DNA of 64,000 nt from an uncultured Christensenella sp. (GTDB taxonomy: Bacteria; Bacillota; Clostridia; Christensenellales; Pumilibacteraceae): assembly GCA_910585955.1 (NCBI GenBank), contig CAJUGC010000002.1:1-64000 (forward strand), written 5' to 3'. The position numbers were made by a program, and so were the translations under genes. Of this stretch, positions 24,390-32,230 are shown one piece after another. The notes beneath the pieces are model-generated. The model searched no databases and was not told the origin of the DNA. It saw only the letters and a list, made by a program, of their open reading frames with translations. The stretch's first letter is position 1; every line of letters starts with the position of its first letter.

Positions 24390-24434
24390 CTCCTAAGCGA
24401 AACGCCGCGCGTTCGAATCGCGCCGGGAACGCCA
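24390..24434 (+). other. attR: tRNA-Arg 3'-half remnant
   Basis: The core CTCCTAAGCGA (24390-24400) is followed by a variable loop, T arm GCGCG/CGCGC with TTCGAAT loop, acceptor strand CGGGAAC, G and CCA (24432-24434). No D arm or 5' half is present. Because the T stem and acceptor differ from the left tRNA, this should be the original host 3' half, displaced when the element brought its own. Confidence 0.8.
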
Positions 24435-24464
24435 AAACGCCCCGTTTCGGGGCGTTTCGTTTTC
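24435..24464 (+). terminator. original tRNA terminator
   Basis: AAACGCCCCG/CGGGGCGTTT with a 2-3-base loop, then a T-rich tail. Confidence 0.85.
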
Positions 24465-24514
24465 ATTTACATACTCTGCGAAATTTTCCGCTCGTCTTAA
24501 CAAACACAACATCA

Positions 24515-25171
24515 CTATTCAAAAACCGTCAGTATCTCCTCGGTCTTATCGACTATGGCAACGTGCGGGAAAGTTTCCAAAAGCGAGCGGTCTCTGAATC
24601 CCCAAGTTACGCCGATGAAGTCTATTTTCGCGTTTTTCGCAGTCTCCGCGTCAACGTCGGAATCGCCGATATAAACGGCGTTCGTTCCGATCGAGCCAAG
24701 CGAAGCGAGCGCGGCGAGCACGCCGTCCGGCGCGGGTTTTTTGGCTACCGTTTCGCTCTCTCCGACCGCTATGTCTATCATATCGCCGAACAGCTTTTTC
24801 GCAAGTTGCTTCACCGCGCTGTCGTACTTATTCGAGACGATCGCCGTCTTTATGCCGCGCGCCTTTAAAGCCGCGAGAAGCTCTTTTACGCCGTCGTACG
24901 GGCGCGTCTTGTTCTCCATATTCTTGTCGTAGTGCGCGGTGAACTCTTTGAACACTCTATCCGCGTCGGACTTGCTTGTACCCGAGGGCACAGCTCTTTC
25001 GACGAGAAGCCGAACGCCGTTGCCGACGAAAGCGCGCACTTCTTCATACGAACGCACCTTAAAGCCGCACTTTTCGAGCGCGAAATTTACGCTGTCCATA
25101 AGGTCGTCGAGCGTGTTCAAAAGCGTTCCGTCGAGATCGAATACCGCAGTGTCTTTCATGATGTTTTCCAT
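24515..25171 (-). CDS. HAD-family phosphatase (phosphoglycolate phosphatase-like)
   Basis: About 214-218 aa. The start may be the ATG at 25171 or 25159; GGAGG is 2 or 14 bases upstream respectively. HAD motif I is FDLDGTL with the nucleophile Asp, motif II IVSNK, motif III at the KKPAPDG lysine, and motif IV YIGDSDVDAETAKNA. The alpha-helical cap (LDDLMDSVNFALEKCG) is Gph/PGP type. It is convergent to the element end and upstream of nothing obvious. Confidence 0.88.
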   Translation of the reverse strand: MENIMKDTAVFDLDGTLLNTLDDLMDSVNFALEKCGFKVRSYEEVRAFVGNGVRLLVERAVPSGTSKSDADRVFKEFTAHYDKNMENKTRPYDGVKELLAALKARGIKTAIVSNKYDSAVKQLAKKLFGDMIDIAVGESETVAKKPAPDGVLAALASLGSIGTNAVYIGDSDVDAETAKNAKIDFIGVTWGFRDRSLLETFPHVAIVDKTEEILTVFE

Positions 25172-25234
25172 GACCTCCGTTAAGTATTTTTTGAAAGTAC
25201 AGTCGCGCGTATGACGCGGAATTATAATTTCAAA

Positions 25235-26704
25235 TCATTTATAGCGGGCGCGTAGAACCGCCTTCTTCCACCCCTCTATTAGTTCCATGCGGCGCTGCTC
25301 TTGCATTGACGGAGCAAACACTTCGATCTTGGCTTCCTTTCCGAGCGAGTTTAAATCCGCGAAAACACCCGACGAAAGACCGGCAAGATAGGCAGCGCCG
25401 AGAGCCGTATTTTCCGTCACGGCAGGACGCAGTACCTTTTTGCCGAGAATGTCGGCTTGAAACCGCATGAGAAAATTGTTTTCGCTCGCGCCGCCGTCTA
25501 CGGAAATCCCGCTTATATCCTCGCCGAGATCGCGCTCCATTGCGTGAACGAGGTCGAACACCTGATATGCTATGCTTTCGAGCGCGGCGCGTACGATATG
25601 CGCTCTGCCCGCTCCGCGAGTCAGTCCGCAAATCGTACCGCGAGCTTCGGAATCCCAATACGGCGCGCCGAGTCCGACAAACGCGGGCACGATGAATGTT
25701 CCGGCCGTGTCCGGCACGGAGAGAGCAAGACTCTCGCTCTCGGCAGACGAAGAAATAATGCCGAGTTCGTCGCGCAGCCACTGCACGAGCGCGCCCGCTA
25801 CGAAAACGCTCCCTTCAAGCACATAATCGGGCTTATCGTCGATCGACGCGGCAAGAGTAGTAATCAATCCCCTGCGGCTGTCGGTCGGCTTGTCGCCGGT
25901 ATTCATGAGAAGAAAACAGCCCGTGCCGTAAGTGTTCTTGACCTGTCCGCGTTTAAAACATCTCTGCCCGAAAAGAGCGGCTTGCTGATCGCCCGCCACT
26001 GCGGCTATCGGCACGCCCTCGCAAGGCAACCCGCCCGCTATCGTTCCGAATGGATGCGCCGAAGAACAAACCTTCGGAAGCATTGCTTCGGGAACTCCGA
26101 AGATCTTTAACAGATCGTCGTCCCAACACCTTTTATGTATATTGAACAGCATGGTGCGCGATGCGTTGGAGTAGTCGGTTGCGTGCGTCTTTCCGCCCGT
26201 CAGATTCCACAAAAGAAAGCTGTCCACAGTACCGAACAGCAGCTCGCCGCGCCGTGCGCGTTCCTTCGCTCCCTCGACGTTTTCGAGAATCCACTCGAGC
26301 TTGGTCGCCGAAAAATAAGCGTCCGCAGACAGCCCCGTACGCTCGTACAGAAGATCCTCATAACCTTCTTCTTTGAGACGGTTGCACTTATCCGCCGTCC
26401 TGCGGCACTGCCATACGATTGCGTTATAGACAGGCTCGCCGCTATTCTTATCCCAGACTATAACCGTTTCGCGCTGATTGGCTATGCCGACAGCCGCGAT
26501 ATCAAAGCCCTCCGACGCTTCCCTCATAACTTCCAAAGAGGTTGCGAGTATATCCTTCGGATCGTGCTCGACATAACTCGGACGAGGATAGATCTGTCTG
26601 AATTCCCGCTGAGCCGTCCTTACGGGAATACCGTTTTCGTCGAATACTATGGCGCGCGTCGACGTCGTTCCCTGGTCGAGAGAAAGTATGTATTTCTTGG
26701 GCAT
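25235..26704 (-). CDS. glpK: glycerol kinase
   Basis: A 489-aa FGGY-family kinase: ATP + glycerol gives glycerol 3-phosphate in the cytoplasm. DQGTTSTRAIVFD at the N terminus is the phosphate-1 loop. YNAIVWQCRRTA, SNASRTMLFNIH, GDQQAALFGQ, TYGTGCFLLMNTG and the SVDGGASENNFLMRFQADI signature are all present, and length is normal. It has its own promoter (26741-26770) and a GGAGA site. No glpF neighbour is present. Confidence 0.97.
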   Translation of the reverse strand: MPKKYILSLDQGTTSTRAIVFDENGIPVRTAQREFRQIYPRPSYVEHDPKDILATSLEVMREASEGFDIAAVGIANQRETVIVWDKNSGEPVYNAIVWQCRRTADKCNRLKEEGYEDLLYERTGLSADAYFSATKLEWILENVEGAKERARRGELLFGTVDSFLLWNLTGGKTHATDYSNASRTMLFNIHKRCWDDDLLKIFGVPEAMLPKVCSSAHPFGTIAGGLPCEGVPIAAVAGDQQAALFGQRCFKRGQVKNTYGTGCFLLMNTGDKPTDSRRGLITTLAASIDDKPDYVLEGSVFVAGALVQWLRDELGIISSSAESESLALSVPDTAGTFIVPAFVGLGAPYWDSEARGTICGLTRGAGRAHIVRAALESIAYQVFDLVHAMERDLGEDISGISVDGGASENNFLMRFQADILGKKVLRPAVTENTALGAAYLAGLSSGVFADLNSLGKEAKIEVFAPSMQEQRRMELIEGWKKAVLRARYK

Positions 26705-26740
26705 TCGCTTGTCTCCGTTTTAATATGCTTTTACGCTTTT

Positions 26741-26770
26741 ATTATATCATGGTCGGCGGCGCAAAGTCAA
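26741..26770 (-). promoter_or_regulatory. glpK promoter
   Basis: On the minus strand TTGACT (26765-26770), 18 bases, TATAAT (26741-26746). Confidence 0.85.
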
Positions 26771-26917
26771 GAAGAAGATCGGATAAGTGAGTCCGACGTA
26801 CCCGATATTTGACCGCTCTGCAATAAATTACCAAAGTGCAATTCGGACACAAAATGACGCTTTTTATATAGGTAAAAGCAATTTATGTTGTTAAATCGAC
26901 CGTTTATGTAAAAAGTA

Positions 26918-27038
26918 TTGATTTTTGTTTTTCCATGTTTTATAATAATGCCGTCAAATACGGATTGTACTTACGTTCGATTTGACATTTCCCCCTCCCC
27001 CTATAGACAGAAGAGCGACGTACCCCGCCGCTCTTTTG
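26918..27038 (+). promoter_or_regulatory. promoter plus terminator unit upstream of leuS
   Basis: TTGATT (26918-26923), 17 bases, TATAAT (26941-26946). A ~60-base stretch with a CCGT/ACGG hairpin and C-rich tract follows, then stem AAGAGCG/CGCTCTTTT (about 27010-27037). It would make a short RNA of ~90 bases or an attenuated leuS leader. No reading frame or T-box signature is seen. Confidence 0.5.
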
Positions 27039-27050
27039 TAATTTATCCGC

Positions 27051-27080
27051 TTGACAGGCATACGTCATAAAGAGTATAAT
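27051..27080 (+). promoter_or_regulatory. leuS promoter
   Basis: TTGACA (27051-27056), 18 bases, TATAAT (27075-27080), 35 bases before the start codon. Confidence 0.9.
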
Positions 27081-27114
27081 TGCAATAAAGAAAATTTTTC
27101 AAGGACGGCTTTTT

Positions 27115-29544
27115 ATGGATTATACAGGCATAGATTCCAAATGGAACGCACGCTGGAACAGCGACCCCAAGCTTAAGTTCGACCCCAAACGAGAGGACGA
27201 CAAATATTATGTGCTCGAAATGTTTTCGTATCCGTCGGGCGCCAATCTTCACCTCGGCCATTGGTTCAACTATGCGCTTACTGACAGCTTCGCGCGCTTC
27301 AAAAAAATGCACGGCAAAAACGTATTCCAGCCCATGGGCTTCGACGCGTTCGGACTGCCTGCCGAAAACTATGCGATCAAGACGGGTATTCACCCGAAAG
27401 ACAGCACACTTAAAAACATTTCCGTGATGGAGAGACAGCTTTCGGATATGGGCGCCATGTTCGATTGGGAATACAAGCTATACACCTGCGACGAAAACTA
27501 CTACAAGTGGACGCAATGGCTTTTCGTGCAACTTTACAAAAAGGGACTTGCCTATCGCAAGCTCGCGCCCGTCAATTGGTGTTCGTCATGCAACACCGCC
27601 ATTGCCAACGAACAGGTCGTAGACGGCAAGTGCGAACGCTGCGGCACGGAGATAGAGCGCAAGCACATGACACAGTGGTTCTTTAAGATAACCGATTATG
27701 CGGAAGAGCTTTTGGACTGTCTGCCTGCGCTCGATTGGCCGGAAAAGACGAAGCTCATGCAAAAGAATTGGATAGGTAAATCGGAGGGCGGCGAAATAGA
27801 TTTCGCGATTGTCGGCTCGGACGAAAAGATCACAGTCTTTACGACGCGCGCCGACACCCTTTTCGGCGTAAGTTTTGTCGTGCTCGCACCAGAACATACA
27901 CTTGTCGACAAGATCACGACGCCCGAAAACAAAGCCGCCGTGGACGCTTACCGCAAACAGGCGGCAATGCAAAGCGACATCGACAGGCTTTCGACCGCCA
28001 AGGAAAAGACGGGCGTATTCACCGGCGCGTACTGTATAAATCCCATTGACGGCGAAAAGGTGCCCGTTTGGATCGCCGATTACTGCCTTGCGACTTACGG
28101 CACGGGCGCCGTCATGGGCGTAGCCGCTCATGACGACAGAGATTATGTGTTCTGTAAGAAGCACAACTTGAACATTCGCCGAGTCGTAGAGCCGAAAAAC
28201 GGCGACGACTCTCTCCCTTACACCGATTACGGCGTAATGGTGGATAGCGGCGAGTTTTCGGGTCTCACGAGCGAACAGGGCAAAATCAAGGTCGTCGAGG
28301 CTCTCGAAAAGCAGGGAAAAGGACGCAAGAAGATAAACTACCGCCTGCGCGACTGGTCGGTCTCGCGGCAGCGCTATTGGGGCGCGCCCATTCCCATTAT
28401 CCACTGCGAGCACTGCGGCGCGGTGCCCGTACCCGAAAAGGACCTCCCTGTCACTCTCCCCTACGACGTAAACTTCACGCCCGACGGCAAAAGCCCACTT
28501 TCTTCGCACAAGGGATATATGAACTGCGTTTGCCCCGTTTGCGGCAAGCCCGCTCGGCGCGACCCCGACACGCTCGACACATTCGTCTGCTCAAGCTGGT
28601 ACTATCTGCGCTATCCCGACAACAAAAACGACAAGGCGGCGTTCGATACGAAAAAGATAAACAAGCTCTTACCCGTGGACAAATACGTCGGCGGAGCGGA
28701 ACACGCCTGTATGCACCTGCTGTATGCGCGCTTTATTACGAAGGCTCTGCGCGACATGGGCTATCTTGACTTCGACGAGCCGTTTAGGTCGCTCGTCCAT
28801 CAGGGGCTTATTCTCGGCGAGGACGGCAACAAGATGAGCAAGTCCGCCGGCAACGTCATAAACCCCGACAAATACATCGCAAAATACGGCTCGGACGTCT
28901 TCCGCACCTACCTCATGTTCGGCATTCGCTTTACGGAGGGCGGACCGTGGTCGGACGACGGCATTAAGTCGGTCGCAAAGTTCCTCGACCGCGCAGAGCG
29001 TATTATCGTCAAGGCTTGGGAAAAACGCGGCGAGGGAAAAAAAGCGCACGGCAAAGACGAAGCAGAGCTTGAATACGCGCTTAACTATTGCATTAAAGAA
29101 GTAAGCGGCGACTTCGAGACCTTCTCTTTCAACACCGCAATCGCCCGCATAATGGAGCTTGTAAACGCGATGTACAAGTACGACGCGCTCGAAAGCCCCG
29201 ACTATTCTTTGCTCAACGAAGTCGCGGAAAAGCTTATACTTCTGCTTGCGCCGGCAGCGCCGCACTTTGCCGAAGAGCTTAATGAAATGCGCGGCGGAAA
29301 GGAAAGCGTTTTCCTCTCCTCTTTCCCGAAGTGCGACAAGACAAAGCTCGTCAAAAACGAAATAGAGTACGCGCTGCAAATCAACAGCAGAGTCAAGGCA
29401 AAAGTCATGCTCAGCGCCTCTAAGGACGTCAAGGCGCTCGAAAATGAAGCGCTCGCCCTTCCCGAAGTGCAGGAGCTTATCGCCGGCCTATCCGTCAAAA
29501 AGACTATAGTAATACCGGGAAGAATAATAAATTTCGTAGTGTAA
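27115..29544 (+). CDS. leuS: leucyl-tRNA synthetase
   Basis: An 809-aa class I synthetase charging tRNA-Leu. The HIGH-type signature is in SGANLHLGHWFNYA. The CP1 editing domain is present (FTTRADTLFGVSFVVLAPEH and ATYGTGAVMGVAAHDDRD). A zinc site CVCPVCGKPARR and KMSKS (GNKMSKSAGNVINPD) follow, then the anticodon-binding domain and C-terminal tail. Length is normal for bacterial LeuRS. It is a monocistronic gene with its own promoter and terminator. Confidence 0.98.
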   Translation: MDYTGIDSKWNARWNSDPKLKFDPKREDDKYYVLEMFSYPSGANLHLGHWFNYALTDSFARFKKMHGKNVFQPMGFDAFGLPAENYAIKTGIHPKDSTLKNISVMERQLSDMGAMFDWEYKLYTCDENYYKWTQWLFVQLYKKGLAYRKLAPVNWCSSCNTAIANEQVVDGKCERCGTEIERKHMTQWFFKITDYAEELLDCLPALDWPEKTKLMQKNWIGKSEGGEIDFAIVGSDEKITVFTTRADTLFGVSFVVLAPEHTLVDKITTPENKAAVDAYRKQAAMQSDIDRLSTAKEKTGVFTGAYCINPIDGEKVPVWIADYCLATYGTGAVMGVAAHDDRDYVFCKKHNLNIRRVVEPKNGDDSLPYTDYGVMVDSGEFSGLTSEQGKIKVVEALEKQGKGRKKINYRLRDWSVSRQRYWGAPIPIIHCEHCGAVPVPEKDLPVTLPYDVNFTPDGKSPLSSHKGYMNCVCPVCGKPARRDPDTLDTFVCSSWYYLRYPDNKNDKAAFDTKKINKLLPVDKYVGGAEHACMHLLYARFITKALRDMGYLDFDEPFRSLVHQGLILGEDGNKMSKSAGNVINPDKYIAKYGSDVFRTYLMFGIRFTEGGPWSDDGIKSVAKFLDRAERIIVKAWEKRGEGKKAHGKDEAELEYALNYCIKEVSGDFETFSFNTAIARIMELVNAMYKYDALESPDYSLLNEVAEKLILLLAPAAPHFAEELNEMRGGKESVFLSSFPKCDKTKLVKNEIEYALQINSRVKAKVMLSASKDVKALENEALALPEVQELIAGLSVKKTIVIPGRIINFVV

Positions 29545-29566
29545 GTAAAATTGAAATTTTATAAAA

Positions 29567-29598
29567 GAAAAGGTTGTCGTAAATGGCAACCTTTTTTT
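29567..29598 (+). terminator. leuS terminator
   Basis: AAAAGGTTGTC/GGCAACCTTTT with a short loop and seven T. Confidence 0.9.
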
Positions 29599-29617
29599 GA
29601 AAAAGAGGGATTGACAA

Positions 29618-29816
29618 TCCCCTCAGTCGCCTGTCGGCGACAGCTCCCCTTGCTAAGGGGAGCCTCTGAGTGGATTCACATAAGTGATGCACAGAAGCGG
29701 CTTAGATACGAGTAAGACGGGCAACAGGCGACGAGTCCCGAAGGGCGTGTACTTTCCCGTACACAACCGAGGGCGAGTAGCTCGTAGCCCGTATTACGAA
29801 GTATATAAGCCGCTTC
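29618..29816. repeat. two-part structured repeat, copy 1
   Basis: Part 1 (29618-29664) begins CCCCTCAGTCGCC, has a GTCGGCGAC core, and ends in AAGGGGAGCC. Part 2 (29694-29816) is a nested hairpin closed by GAAGCGGCTTA/TAAGCCGCTTC. It has inner ACGGGC/GCCCGT arms and an apex GTGTAC-TTTCCC-GTACAC (29747-29764). Related copies lie at 54373-54604 and 59912-60111. It lies 6 bases from the upp stop codon. Confidence 0.75.
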
Positions 29817-29822
29817 GGACTG

Positions 29823-30461
29823 TTATTTGGTGCCGAAAAGTCGATCCCCGGCATCCCCCAATCCCGGCAGAATATAGCCGTTCTCGTTCAGACAGCGATC
29901 GAGAGTCGAAAGGTAAATATTGACGTCGGGATGAGCCTCGGCAACCTTTTCGACGCCCTCGGGCGCGCCGATGATGTTCATGAGCTTTATGTCCTTACAG
30001 CCGCGCCTTTTCAGAAGGTTTATAGCGTCGCACGCGCTTCCGCCCGTAGCGAGCATAGGATCGAGCAACACGACTTGCATATGCTCTATGCCGTCGGGAA
30101 GTTTGCAGTAGTATTCCTTGGGTTCGAGCGTCTGTTCGTCGCGATACATTCCGATATGACCTACTTTTGCCGTGGGAAACAGCGTATGCACGCCGCTCAC
30201 CATGCCGAGCCCCGCGCGGAGTATGGGAACTATGGCTACGCTCCCCTCGACGACGACTTTCTGCTCGCATTTTTCGAGCGGAGTTTCGATCTCTACAGTC
30301 TTTGTCTTGACCTCTTTGAAGCTTTCAAACGTAATAAGCGTCGTGATTTCTTCTATAAGTTCGCGAAACTGTTTGGTACCCGTAGTCTTATCGCGCAAGA
30401 GCGCTATTTTGTGTCGTATAAGAGGGTGGTCGAGTATAACTACGTTTTTGTAATTCTTCAT
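29823..30461 (-). CDS. upp: uracil phosphoribosyltransferase
   Basis: A 212-aa enzyme: uracil + PRPP gives UMP (pyrimidine salvage). The uracil/PRPP loops are seen in the ILRAGLGMVSG stretch, DPMLATGGSACDAINLLK (PRPP motif) and the PGLGDAGDRLFGTK C terminus. Length is normal. It lies 12 bases downstream of uraA on the same strand, so uptake and salvage are co-expressed. Confidence 0.97.
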   Translation of the reverse strand: MKNYKNVVILDHPLIRHKIALLRDKTTGTKQFRELIEEITTLITFESFKEVKTKTVEIETPLEKCEQKVVVEGSVAIVPILRAGLGMVSGVHTLFPTAKVGHIGMYRDEQTLEPKEYYCKLPDGIEHMQVVLLDPMLATGGSACDAINLLKRRGCKDIKLMNIIGAPEGVEKVAEAHPDVNIYLSTLDRCLNENGYILPGLGDAGDRLFGTK

Positions 30462-30473
30462 GATTTATCTCCC

Positions 30474-32024
30474 TTATTCCCGTTTGTCGCTTTTTTCGTT
30501 TACGTCTAAAGCCGCCGCCACCTCGTCGAGAGGTTCTCTCTCCCCATCGTCGGTCGGCGCGCTTGCTTCTTCCGTCTTTTTCTCGGCGCTTTGCAAGCTA
30601 TCCGCTTCCGCCGCAGGTTTCTTTATATTTACGAGAAGATTGACGAGTATGCCGAGAATGAGAGCACAGGCAACGGAAGTAATAGTAACTTGTCCGAACT
30701 TAAGCGCCATACCGCCGACTCCCGCAATGAGAATGACGGAAACCGTGAAAAGATTTCTGTTGTCGCCGAGGTCTACTTTCTGTATCATCTTAAGACCCGA
30801 AACAGCTATAAAGCCGTAGAGCGCTATGCACACGCCGCCCATGACGCAAGACGGTATTGTCGCAAGGAAGGTAACGAAAGGCGCTATGAACGACGCGGCT
30901 ATCGCCATAAACGCCGTCACGAGTATAGTAGCTACGGATGCGTTTTTCGAGATAGCTACGCAACCGACGCTCTCGCCGTAAGTCGTATTCGGACAGCCTC
31001 CGAACAGCGCGCCGGCAAGCGATCCGACTCCGTCGCCGAGAAGAGTGCGACTGAGTCCCGGATCTTTCAAAAGGTCGGTCTCTATTATCGAGGAAATATT
31101 TTTATGATCGGCAAGGTGCTCGGCGAACACGACGAATGCCACCGGTATGTACGCAACGGCGATAGTGCCTATGTACGATCCTATAGTGCCTCCCGTAGGC
31201 GGCGTGTATTCTCCGAAGAGCTGCAAGAATGCAAAGTCCGGATACCACTGCATATTTTTAAACAATTCGAAATTTATTATCTTAAGTGCGTCGACGTTTG
31301 CGGCATAGCCTATTCCCGTGAATATTGCGGCGAGCGCATAGCCGGATACTATGCCTATGATAAACGGAATCATCTTCATGAGCTTTTTGCCGTACACCGA
31401 ACAAACTATCGTGACTCCGAGAGTAACGAGTCCGCAAACAAGCGCAAGATAGGGGCTGCAAAGCATTTTCTGTCCCACCTCTTCCACTATCGTAGGCACG
31501 CCCTCTATCATCTTTAAAACATATTCGGTCACGGGGACGTTTACGCTTCCCTTCATGAGGTCGCCTATCGCATTGCCCGCAAGCGACAGTCCTATTATCG
31601 CTACGGTCGGACCGATGACGACGGCGGGCATGACCTTATCTATCCATTTAACGCCGGCGAACTTTACGACAAGCGCGATCACCACATACACAAGTCCCGC
31701 AAACGCCGCTCCGATTATGAGACCGAGATAGCCGAGCGACATAGATACGCCGCCCGCAAACGCCGCTCCCATACTGCCGAGAAAGGCGAACGAACTGCCG
31801 AGGAATACGGGACTTTTGAACCTCGTAAACAACAAGTAAACAAGCGTGCCGATGCCTGCGCCGAACAATGCCGCCGACGTAGACATATTCGCGCCGGGAT
31901 TGCCGCTGTTTATTATCATCGGCACGGCAATCGTCGCCGCGAGTATGGCAAGAAGTTGCTGAAGCGCAAACAAAAGCAGCCTTCCCGCCTTTGGTCTGTC
32001 GTGAACGCCGTAAATCATTTCCAT
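30474..32024 (-). CDS. uraA: uracil permease
   Basis: A 516-aa nucleobase:cation symporter (NCS2) with about 12-14 membrane segments. VPMIINSGNPGA at the start and the FGGCPNTTYGESVGC signature are characteristic of UraA/PyrP. A C-terminal charged tail of ~50 residues (EADSLQSAEKKTEEASAPTD-type, acidic) is longer than usual and probably cytoplasmic. It is the first gene of the uraA-upp operon, with a clear promoter and a leader hairpin. Confidence 0.95.
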   Translation of the reverse strand: MEMIYGVHDRPKAGRLLLFALQQLLAILAATIAVPMIINSGNPGANMSTSAALFGAGIGTLVYLLFTRFKSPVFLGSSFAFLGSMGAAFAGGVSMSLGYLGLIIGAAFAGLVYVVIALVVKFAGVKWIDKVMPAVVIGPTVAIIGLSLAGNAIGDLMKGSVNVPVTEYVLKMIEGVPTIVEEVGQKMLCSPYLALVCGLVTLGVTIVCSVYGKKLMKMIPFIIGIVSGYALAAIFTGIGYAANVDALKIINFELFKNMQWYPDFAFLQLFGEYTPPTGGTIGSYIGTIAVAYIPVAFVVFAEHLADHKNISSIIETDLLKDPGLSRTLLGDGVGSLAGALFGGCPNTTYGESVGCVAISKNASVATILVTAFMAIAASFIAPFVTFLATIPSCVMGGVCIALYGFIAVSGLKMIQKVDLGDNRNLFTVSVILIAGVGGMALKFGQVTITSVACALILGILVNLLVNIKKPAAEADSLQSAEKKTEEASAPTDDGEREPLDEVAAALDVNEKSDKRE

Positions 32025-32047
32025 ATTACAAGTAGTCTCCTTTCTTC

Positions 32048-32069
32048 TCGGGACAATAGCTTGTCCCCG
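32048..32069 (-). promoter_or_regulatory. leader hairpin of uraA-upp
   Basis: GGGACAA pairs with TTGTCCC (with flanking CGG/CCG) between the promoter and the GGAG site. It could be a regulatory element, but a PyrR binding loop is not recognisable. Confidence 0.45.
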
Positions 32070-32078
32070 ATTTTTTTT

Positions 32079-32107
32079 ATTATACGCGTATGCGCGAAAA
32101 ATGTCAA
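32079..32107 (-). promoter_or_regulatory. uraA-upp promoter
   Basis: On the minus strand TTGACA (32102-32107), 17 bases, TATAAT (32079-32084). Confidence 0.9.
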
Positions 32108-32139
32108 ATGATTGGACAAACTATTTCGGCAAGTAAAGG

Positions 32140-32174
32140 AAAAACCCGTATCCTGATCTTGAAACGGGTTTTTT
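32140..32174. terminator. terminator after alaS
   Basis: AAAACCCGT/ACGGGTTTT with A and T runs on both sides. On the minus strand it follows alaS. Confidence 0.85.
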
Positions 32175-32230
32175 GTCGAAACTGCAAACGTGCGTCGATG
32201 AACTTATACACGCATTACGACGCAGGATAG

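Noticed and set aside
1..24434. Integrative conjugative element
   Set aside because: No relaxase of the conjugative type, coupling protein or type IV secretion gene is present. The only HUH protein is a small replication initiator and the P-loop protein is Zot-like.
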